A program made the position numbers and the translations under genes. Positions 1-5,011 of a stretch of DNA of 6,072 nt are shown piece by piece; positions within the stretch are counted from its first letter, which is position 1, and each line of letters opens with the position of its first letter. The notes below the pieces were generated by a model. That model had not been told where the DNA came from. It did not search any database and saw nothing but the letters and a program-made list of their open reading frames with translations. This DNA comes from an uncultured Gallionellaceae bacterium (GTDB lineage Bacteria > Pseudomonadota > Gammaproteobacteria > Burkholderiales > Sulfuricellaceae). The DNA lies in NCBI GenBank assembly GCA_937873435.1, contig CALMWM010000459.1, positions 1 through 6,072 of the forward strand, written 5' to 3'.

Positions 1-1
1 G

Positions 2-322
2 CGCATCGGCGCTTGGATACGCCAAACCAGTCTCGACGAACTACCCCAGTTGTGGAACGTGCTGAAGGGCGACATGAGCCTGGTTGGGCCGCGCCCGCTG
101 CTGGCGCGCGAACTGGACTATTACGGCGACACGCTGCCGCTGTATGTCCAGACGCGCCCGGGCATCACCGGGCTGTGGCAGATCAGCGGGCGCAGCGAAA
201 CCACCTTTCTCGACCGCGCCAACCTGGATGCCTGGTATGTCAGGAACTGGTCGCTGTGGTACGACATCGTGATCCTGCTGAAGACCGTCAAGGTGGTGTT
301 CGCCAAGGACGGAGCGTACTAG
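2..322 (+). CDS. Polyprenyl-phosphate sugar-1-phosphate transferase, C-terminal part (left edge truncated)
   Basis: The last 106 residues of a bacterial sugar transferase are visible; the start lies outside the window. These enzymes move a sugar-1-phosphate from a UDP-sugar onto undecaprenyl phosphate at the inner membrane, the first committed step of O-antigen or exopolysaccharide assembly. Visible residues 12-16 read DELPQ, whose Asp-Glu pair is the catalytic dyad in the PglC/WbaP superfamily. Residues 22-32 read KGDMSLVGPRP, the family signature, and residues 52-64 contain RPGITGLWQISGR, also typical. The tail NWSLWYDIVILLKT followed by terminal GAY resembles the large WbaP/WcaJ enzymes rather than short PglC forms, so several N-terminal membrane segments probably lie upstream. 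The sugar specificity (Gal, Glc or GlcNAc) cannot be read from this part. It ends in TAG, 5 nt from the stop codon of the opposing gene. Confidence 0.95.
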   Translation, partial: RIGAWIRQTSLDELPQLWNVLKGDMSLVGPRPLLARELDYYGDTLPLYVQTRPGITGLWQISGRSETTFLDRANLDAWYVRNWSLWYDIVILLKTVKVVFAKDGAY

Positions 323-332
323 GCGCGCTAGT
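318..332. other. Small dyad spanning two convergent stop codons
   Basis: The arms ACTAG (318-322) and CTAGT (328-332) are a perfect 5-bp inverted repeat around the 5-nt core GCGCG. Each arm holds one TAG stop: the + strand sugar transferase (320-322) and the minus strand glycosyltransferase (330-328). The stem is too short and lacks a T-run, so this is not a convincing terminator. I see no room for an intrinsic terminator for either gene here. Confidence 0.4.
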
Positions 333-1368
333 CCGGGCCGCGCATCAAGCCCGACAAGGCGTCCGCGACTTCTTCCACGCCGACATCCGCGACTTTGCGG
401 CTCTCCGGTTGCAACACAACATGTTCGACCTCCCACGGATGCCAGCTGGCCGCGTTCGATTCGCCGAACAGGCAGACGATAGGTTTGCCCAAGGCAGCCG
501 CGACGTGCATCGCGCCGCCGTCGCTGCAAAAGAGACTATCCACGCACGCCAGCCCGGCAATCAGTTCTTCCAGTTTTTCGGTCCGCAGCGGGTAGATCGG
601 TAAGTCACGGCAAGCGGCAAGGATCTCCTCGGCTTTCCAGTCGTCGCCCGGATGATTGGGGTTGTCGGTCGCGCCCGGCGACCAGAACAACGCAATCGGC
701 GTAGGACGCTCGGCGTTCAGCCGCTGTGCCAGTTCGATGAAGCGTTGCGTCGGCCAGCGCTGGCTTTCCAGGCGTGCGCTGATATGGAACCCGACCGGTC
801 TTGCCGTGCCGGAGCAACCGAGGGTTTCGAGTCTCCGCCGCATGTTTGTCAGATCCCCCGCAGGTGGCACAATGCGCAGCGGCGGGATTGTTGCAGTACC
901 GCCGAATGGCTGCATCAGCGCCATCAGGCGCTCCACTTCGTGCCGTTCGGGGCCGGGCAGCGGCACCGGGCAGTCGATTTCCCCGGCCAGGGGGTTGCCG
1001 TTTTCGACGAAACCGACCAGCTGCCGCGCGCCTACCTGCTTAGCCCAGCGGATCGGGCGCGGCAGGCAGCTGACGTTGGCGAGCACCGCGTAATCGTAGC
1101 CGGTGTAGCGGAGCGCCAGCGTGGTTTTCAATCTGTCCCAGTAAACGCCGAGTGCGGATTGCCCGGCTTTACGGTGCTTGGCCTTGGTGTAGATGTAGAG
1201 ATGGTCGATATGCGGGTTGCCCGCCAGCACCGGCGCGCAATAGCTGTTGACCAGTACGTCCAGGCGGGCTTGCGGGAATTTCTCGCGCAGCGCGGCAATC
1301 AGCGGCAAGGTGCACACCAGATCGCCGATGTTGACGCGGCGGATCACCAGGATTTTCAGCGCGTTCAA
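328..1368 (-). CDS. Glycosyltransferase family 9 (heptosyltransferase-like), distal gene
   Basis: This gene encodes a 346-residue GT9 protein, a usual length for ADP-heptose:LPS heptosyltransferases, which work on the cytoplasmic face of the inner membrane. KILVIRR at residues 5-11 is the first Rossmann strand. NIGDLVCT follows at 13-20, and Asp16 matches the proposed catalytic Asp of WaaC-type enzymes. The C-terminal nucleotide-sugar domain has SDGGAMHVAAALGKP (282-296), LFGES (300-304) and SWHPW (308-312). I chose the TTG at 1368-1366 because the homologous N-terminus begins just after it, a GGAG lies 6 nt upstream, and the TTG overlaps the TGA of the preceding gene. The frame stays open to 1581, but that extra 71 residues lies inside the membrane-protein gene and looks like out-of-frame translation. 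It is a paralogue of the gene at 2711-3742. The sugar and acceptor are unknown; heptose is only the family default. Confidence 0.93.
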   Translation of the reverse strand: MNALKILVIRRVNIGDLVCTLPLIAALREKFPQARLDVLVNSYCAPVLAGNPHIDHLYIYTKAKHRKAGQSALGVYWDRLKTTLALRYTGYDYAVLANVSCLPRPIRWAKQVGARQLVGFVENGNPLAGEIDCPVPLPGPERHEVERLMALMQPFGGTATIPPLRIVPPAGDLTNMRRRLETLGCSGTARPVGFHISARLESQRWPTQRFIELAQRLNAERPTPIALFWSPGATDNPNHPGDDWKAEEILAACRDLPIYPLRTEKLEELIAGLACVDSLFCSDGGAMHVAAALGKPIVCLFGESNAASWHPWEVEHVVLQPESRKVADVGVEEVADALSGLMRGPD

Positions 1369-1378
1369 GATTCGCTCC
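1365..1378 (-). promoter_or_regulatory. Shine-Dalgarno and TTGA stop/start overlap setting a TTG start
   Basis: On the minus strand GGAG (1378-1375) is followed after 6 nt by TTG (1368-1366). The last two bases of that TTG begin the TGA stop (1367-1365) of the membrane-protein gene, giving TTGA. This is the same geometry as the two ATGA junctions upstream in the operon and supports TTG as the start with translational coupling. Unlike those two junctions, this one has a clear ribosome-binding site of its own. Confidence 0.75.
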
Positions 1379-2714
1379 GGTTTCGCGGCAACGAAAAAGC
1401 AACGAGCAGGCAACACAGGAACAAGGATTGTTCCAGCATGTGGTCGCGCAGATTGCTGTCGATCAGGCTGCGTCCGAAAAAGCCCATCACCACGAACAGC
1501 AAGGCCAGTCCGGCCGGATGGTGGTAACGGAAAAAGCCGCGCCAGCCGATAGCCACAAAGCAGGCGATCAGGGCGAACCACAGCAGCAGGCCGGGGATGC
1601 CGGTTCCCAGTGCGAAATCGAGCAGGCCGCTGTGGCTGTGTTTGCCGAGCAGCACCTCGCCGGGATATTTCGCCGCCAGGCCGTCGCTGAACGCGGTGCG
1701 GCTGTAGCCGAAGCCCAAGGGATGCTCCTTGAGCAGCAAGGCGCCCTCCTTGAACCAGGCGATGCGCTCATAAGCCGAGATGTCCACGATGCGACCATCG
1801 GCCAGCTGGGGATAGGGGTACTTATCCTGATTCAGCCAGGCGCGGTGGGTTTGCGTATCCCAGGCGATCGGTACGGTCTGGGCAAAGTTCTGCCAGCGGA
1901 TGTCGGCCTTTTCCGCCACCCAGACGAAACTCGCGACAGCCGCGATGCCGGCGGCAAGAGTCAGCGCCAGCACCGCGCCGCGTATACGCTTGCGTTGGGA
2001 AACCGCATACAACACCATGCAGGACAGGAATAAGAATACCGCGCCGAACACGCCGTTACGCACACCCAGCAGGTACAGGCAGAGCAGCAGCAGCGGGATG
2101 AGGGCGGCCAGGAAGCGGCTGCCCAGTGGCAGGAAAGAACGCCGGAAGGTGATGCGTGCCATCAGTTCGGCACACAGGATCGCCAGCGCGGTATTGGTGA
2201 GGTAGCTGACCTTGGCCTTGCCTTGGACAAACAGGGTCTGGTCGAACGGCAGCGCGCCGCTGCCCCACCATAACCACAGGCTGTAACCCGCTTGTATCAG
2301 GGTTTGCAGGAACATCGGCGCGACGATCAGGCTGAACATCAGCGGCGGCGCAATCGGCGAGCGCCCGCGCAGCACCAGTGCGGCAGTCATGAATCCCAGC
2401 AACCCGGCCAGGCCGCCGCGCAGCCATTGGCCGCGCAGTTCGACCAGCACCTTGGCCGGATCGCTGGCGAAGGTCAGCGCGCCCAGCAGTATCCAGACGG
2501 CAAGGGCGAGCCACAGGAAAGCGGCTACTTTGACATAGGTGTCGTCGGTGGCGACCGTCCGGCGGCCTTCCGCGTGAACCAGCAGGCCGACGCACAGCAG
2601 TGCGCCAGAAAACAGCATGAGGCGCAACGCGATGGTGTGCCCTAGCGGCCACACGAACATCAACGCGAAGAGCAGGAAAGTCAGCGCGTAATAGAGGGAA
2701 GCGGTGCGTTTCAT
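1365..2714 (-). CDS. O-antigen ligase / polymerase-type integral membrane protein (WaaL/Wzy-like)
   Basis: The product is a 449-residue, strongly hydrophobic protein with about ten to twelve membrane segments by eye (near 8-24, 28-46, 63-82, 102-117, 124-148, 170-187, 202-217, 220-238, 246-266, 370-392, 400-415 and 428-442). One long, probably periplasmic loop spans about 267-368. The loop and its end carry the family pattern: HPLGFGYS at 331-338, then KHSHSGLLDFALGTGIPG at 358-375. His359/His361 and Arg219 (in GVRNGVFG) are candidates for the conserved His and Arg needed by WaaL ligases. These proteins transfer undecaprenyl-linked glycan to lipid A-core (WaaL) or polymerise O-units (Wzy). 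Sequence alone does not separate the two, but the GT9 neighbours lean towards ligase. The ATG at 2714 overlaps the upstream TGA (ATGA) and has no clear Shine-Dalgarno of its own. The frame runs open to 2858, but those 48 residues lie within the upstream gene and look non-native. Confidence 0.88.
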   Translation of the reverse strand: MKRTASLYYALTFLLFALMFVWPLGHTIALRLMLFSGALLCVGLLVHAEGRRTVATDDTYVKVAAFLWLALAVWILLGALTFASDPAKVLVELRGQWLRGGLAGLLGFMTAALVLRGRSPIAPPLMFSLIVAPMFLQTLIQAGYSLWLWWGSGALPFDQTLFVQGKAKVSYLTNTALAILCAELMARITFRRSFLPLGSRFLAALIPLLLLCLYLLGVRNGVFGAVFLFLSCMVLYAVSQRKRIRGAVLALTLAAGIAAVASFVWVAEKADIRWQNFAQTVPIAWDTQTHRAWLNQDKYPYPQLADGRIVDISAYERIAWFKEGALLLKEHPLGFGYSRTAFSDGLAAKYPGEVLLGKHSHSGLLDFALGTGIPGLLLWFALIACFVAIGWRGFFRYHHPAGLALLFVVMGFFGRSLIDSNLRDHMLEQSLFLCCLLVAFSLPRNRSES

Positions 2715-3742
2715 TGACAGGCTAGGCAAAGTTGGTCGAATTCCGCCAGCACTTCTTCCACCGCGATGTCGGCGATGCGGCGGCTGGGTTTGCGGAGCAG
2801 CGCGTATTTTACGCCCCACGGGTGCCATTTGGCGGGACTTTCCTCGCTGAAGAAACACAGCACCGGTTTACCCAAGCCAGCGGCCAGGTGCACCGGCCCG
2901 CCGTCGCTGCTGATTTGCAGGTCGCACAGGCTGATCGCGGCGCACAGCGCTTCCAGGCTGTCGGTGGAACAGGCGATCAGTTCGGCGCGGTCGACGGCGG
3001 CAACGACTTCACGCACCGTTTCGTCGTCGCCGGGAAAAAAACGGTTGTCGCGCCCGCCCGGTGCCCAGGTGAGCATCACGCTACAGCCGTGGCGGTCGAT
3101 CAACTCACGGCACAGGCGGATGAAATGTTCCTTGGGCCAACGCCGATCCGGCTCGCGCGCGCTCAAGTGCACGCCGACCAGGATCTTTCCGCGCCGCTCC
3201 GGCAGGGTGGCAGCGATGCGCGCAACCTGTGCGGCATCGGCGCTCAATACCAGCGGCGGGGCCGGCGGTGCTATGCCGAAAAAGCTTCCCAGCGCGTAAA
3301 CGCTTTCGACTTGGTGCAGGTCGTCGTCCGGGGCGGGCAGCGCCATGTCGATTAGTCCTTGCGGGTCGGCGTAGCCCACCAGGTGGCGTGCGCCGATCAG
3401 GCGGGCGAAGCGTAGCGCGCTGCGCTGGTACGCCGGCGCGGCGAGGATCACGTAATCCAGCTTGAGCGCGCGCAAGTGCAGGATCAGCTTGATCCGATTC
3501 CAATACAGCCTTGCCACGCCGGTTGCGGCAGCGCGGTGCTTACGCTTTTCGTAGGTGAAAATCCGGTCGAGATGCGGGTTGCCGTGCAGCACCGGGGCGT
3601 TGTAGCTGTTCGCCAGCAATCCCAGCCAGACGTCAGGCAGCTTTTCGCGCAGCGCCCGGATCAGCGGGGTGGTGCAGACCAGGTCGCCGATATTGTCGCG
3701 GCGGATGATGAGGATTTTGACGGGCGCGGTCGCGGCTTTCAT
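2711..3742 (-). CDS. Glycosyltransferase family 9 (heptosyltransferase-like), middle gene
   Basis: This 343-residue GT9 enzyme is predicted to be cytosolic or peripheral on the inner membrane and to transfer heptose or a related sugar to LPS core or a lipid-linked glycan. KILIIRR (9-15) and NIGDLVCTTP (17-26) form the N-terminal Rossmann start, with Asp20 in the catalytic position. HLSARE (192-197) and RRWPKEHF (200-207) precede the C-terminal donor-binding signature SSDGGPVHLAAGLGKP (278-293) and KWHPW (305-309). By eye about half of the first 115 residues match the GT9 at 328-1368, including shared GNPH, KHR and YW positions, so the two are duplicates or close homologues. Where its paralogue has LFGES, this protein has FFSEE (297-301), losing the usual Gly of the FG motif. 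The ATG at 3742 overlaps the upstream TGA by 4 nt and lacks a visible Shine-Dalgarno, which indicates translational coupling. Confidence 0.94.
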   Translation of the reverse strand: MKAATAPVKILIIRRDNIGDLVCTTPLIRALREKLPDVWLGLLANSYNAPVLHGNPHLDRIFTYEKRKHRAAATGVARLYWNRIKLILHLRALKLDYVILAAPAYQRSALRFARLIGARHLVGYADPQGLIDMALPAPDDDLHQVESVYALGSFFGIAPPAPPLVLSADAAQVARIAATLPERRGKILVGVHLSAREPDRRWPKEHFIRLCRELIDRHGCSVMLTWAPGGRDNRFFPGDDETVREVVAAVDRAELIACSTDSLEALCAAISLCDLQISSDGGPVHLAAGLGKPVLCFFSEESPAKWHPWGVKYALLRKPSRRIADIAVEEVLAEFDQLCLACQ

Positions 3743-4851
3743 GGGTGGCCGGGCAGGAGTTTTTCAACGGCGGCGAGCACCGCCGGCAGGCCGATGCCCT
3801 CCATGCAGATGGGCGCGGCGCAGGCTAGTGCGCTACGCGCGCAATGACCGCCCCAGCCGAGCTTGCGGCGGAAAATCAGGTTTTCGTCGCGGCACGGCAT
3901 ATTCGCCACGAAAACCTTTTGTTCCGGGTGGTTGCGCCAGAATTCGCCGGTGCTGAATATCGTCGGGTCGCCGGGGCCGTACAGCACGACACTGGCGACG
4001 CCGGTCAGATGGGCGAGATGGGCGACCCCGGTGTCCGGGCACACCACCAGGCGGGCGTGCGCCAGCAGGCGGAATAACTGGGGCAGGTCCAGGTTGCCGG
4101 GATAGCTGAGAAATTTGGCTTGCGGGTTGGCGGCGGCGATCAGGCTTTCCTCGCCCTTGCCGCAACTCCACACCACCTGCAAGCCTCGCCCGGCCAGCCA
4201 GTCGGCGAGCGCCGCCCATTTTTCGGGCTGCCATTGCCGCAGCGGAGTTTTCACCCCGACGTGCAGCACGCAATAGGGACTTTGCGGCAGCGGAAAATCC
4301 GCGCATGGCGGCGCCGGCCAAGCGGCGGGAGCGAACGGGAGCGGCGCCTCGCCGTCGCTCAGTTCCGCGGCCAGTTCGCCCCAGGCCTTGGGGGCGGGCG
4401 CGAAGGGGCGGAATTCGTCGATCGGGTAGTTCTTGTAACGTCCCGGATCGCCGTCGAACGCCACGATCCAGCGCGCGCCCATGGCGCGGGCGAGCCAGCT
4501 CAGCCGGTTCTCAGTGGTAATCAGCGCCCAGTCGAAACCGCCGGACCGCAATAGCGCCAGCGTATCGCGCAGGGAGCGCGGGTCGAACGGCAGGACATGC
4601 ACGCCGTAAGGCCGGCCCGCGTACAACGGCGCATAGGCCGGCGGACACAGCATGAAGATTTCGGCGGCGGGGTGATTGTGGCGCAGCTTGGCGATCAGCG
4701 GCGTCAGCATGATGGCGTCGCCGAGCAGCAGTTGATGGGCGATCAGGATGCGTTGCGGGTTTTCCGGGCGGCGTTGCGGGCGGCGCCCCAGGAAATGCTG
4801 CCAGGCGCCGACCAGCGCGGCCAGCAGACGCGGAGGAAAGCGGCTGTTCAT
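3739..4851 (-). CDS. Glycosyltransferase family 9 with N-terminal extension, first gene of the overlapping set
   Basis: This 370-residue GT9 belongs to a different subgroup from the two downstream GT9 genes. Residues 1-33 form an Arg/Pro-rich extension with a short hydrophobic stretch (LLAALVGAWQHFL, 9-21) that could help it sit on the inner membrane. The Rossmann start RILIAHQLLLGD (34-45) follows, with Asp45 in the catalytic position, then AIMLTPLIAKLR. The donor-binding half shows LHVGVKTPLRQW (196-207) and CPDTGVAHLAHLTGV (271-285), then VLYGPGDPTIFS (289-300). Cys320, Cys337, Cys344 and Cys349 (in CMEGI) form a C-terminal cysteine cluster like that of many GT9 proteins. The ATG at 4851 is supported by AGGA (4864-4861) at 9-nt spacing and by AAGGGGG closer in. 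It is the only one of these four genes with a conventional free-standing leader. The acceptor and donor are not evident; ADP-heptose is the family default. Confidence 0.93.
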   Translation of the reverse strand: MNSRFPPRLLAALVGAWQHFLGRRPQRRPENPQRILIAHQLLLGDAIMLTPLIAKLRHNHPAAEIFMLCPPAYAPLYAGRPYGVHVLPFDPRSLRDTLALLRSGGFDWALITTENRLSWLARAMGARWIVAFDGDPGRYKNYPIDEFRPFAPAPKAWGELAAELSDGEAPLPFAPAAWPAPPCADFPLPQSPYCVLHVGVKTPLRQWQPEKWAALADWLAGRGLQVVWSCGKGEESLIAAANPQAKFLSYPGNLDLPQLFRLLAHARLVVCPDTGVAHLAHLTGVASVVLYGPGDPTIFSTGEFWRNHPEQKVFVANMPCRDENLIFRRKLGWGGHCARSALACAAPICMEGIGLPAVLAAVEKLLPGHP

Positions 4852-4876
4852 CGTCCCCCTTCCTCATCGGCTGAGG
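4852..4876 (-). promoter_or_regulatory. Ribosome-binding region with a small overlapping hairpin
   Basis: On the minus strand CCTCA (4876-4872) and TGAGG (4866-4862) can pair as a 5-bp stem with a 5-nt loop. The TGAGG arm contains most of the AGGA Shine-Dalgarno element (4864-4861) for the GT9 starting at 4851. The following G-run (4859-4855) stays outside the stem, so any masking of the ribosome site would be partial. The pairing is visible; a regulatory role is only inferred. Confidence 0.4.
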
Positions 4877-4886
4877 TGTGCGCACA
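4877..4886. repeat. 10-bp perfect palindrome TGTGCGCACA in the leader
   Basis: TGTGCGCACA equals its own reverse complement and lies between the REPIN-like element and the ribosome-binding region of the first GT9 gene, 26 nt from its start codon. It could be an operator half-site pair or chance in GC-rich DNA. No matching promoter elements are evident around it. Confidence 0.35.
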
Positions 4887-4890
4887 AATT

Positions 4891-4992
4891 CCCTCTCCCG
4901 CAAGCGGGAGAGGGTTAGGGAGAGGGCAATGGGTTGATTTTGTTGTCACTCTTCCCTCTCCCCCAGCCCCTCTCCCGCTTGCGGGAGAGGGG
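4891..4992. repeat. REPIN-like element: two inverted REP-type hairpins
   Basis: Two near-perfect hairpins face each other in the only sizeable intergenic gap. Hairpin 1 (4891-4914) has arms CCCTCTCCCGC and GCGGGAGAGGG around AA. Hairpin 2 (4967-4992) has arms CCCCTCTCCCGC and GCGGGAGAGGGG around TT. The 24-nt core of hairpin 2 is the exact reverse complement of hairpin 1. Inside them GGGAGAGGG (4918-4926) pairs with CCCTCTCCC (4954-4962), leaving a less GC-rich loop (4927-4953). The whole 102-nt unit can therefore fold as one long hairpin or as two short ones, the architecture of REPINs, which RAYT (REP-associated tyrosine) transposases are thought to move. Neither hairpin is followed by a T-run, so it is not a canonical intrinsic terminator. 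It could still protect mRNA ends or tune read-through between the amidotransferase and the GT9 genes. Confidence 0.8.
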
Positions 4993-5011
4993 AGCAATTC
5001 GGGTCTGTTCA

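Noticed and set aside
652..1527. Long open frame of 291 codons on the + strand opposite the distal GT9
   Set aside because: It lies antisense to a gene with strong family motifs, its translation is Arg/Gln/Ala-rich with no recognisable domain, and GC-rich codon bias commonly opens such frames.
1369..1581. 71-residue N-terminal extension of the distal GT9
   Set aside because: It lies wholly within the membrane-protein gene, shows no GT9 similarity, and the TTG at 1368 with its GGAG and TTGA overlap explains the start better.
1428..2033. Open frame of 201 codons on the + strand opposite the membrane protein
   Set aside because: Its Gln/His/Ala-rich translation is what reverse reading of hydrophobic Leu/Ala codons produces; no plausible domain seen.
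2715..2858. 48-residue N-terminal extension of the membrane protein
   Set aside because: It overlaps the 3' end of the middle GT9 in another frame, is Arg/Pro-rich rather than signal-like, and the ATGA junction at 2714 matches the operon pattern.
2732..3355. Open frame of 207 codons on the + strand opposite the middle GT9
   Set aside because: Antisense shadow of a well-supported GT9 gene; no motifs in the translation and the composition is typical of reverse-complement reading.
4927..4953. Promoter in the less GC-rich loop of the REPIN-like element
   Set aside because: A GTGACA on the minus strand resembles a -35 box, but no reasonable -10 hexamer follows at 16-18 nt; the downstream bases are C-rich.
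4891..4992. Intrinsic terminator for the amidotransferase gene
   Set aside because: The hairpins are strong and GC-rich but no T-run follows on either strand, and the paired inverted arrangement fits a REP-type repeat better.
4891..4992. CRISPR repeats
   Set aside because: Only two units are present, they are in inverted orientation and there are no regular spacers.
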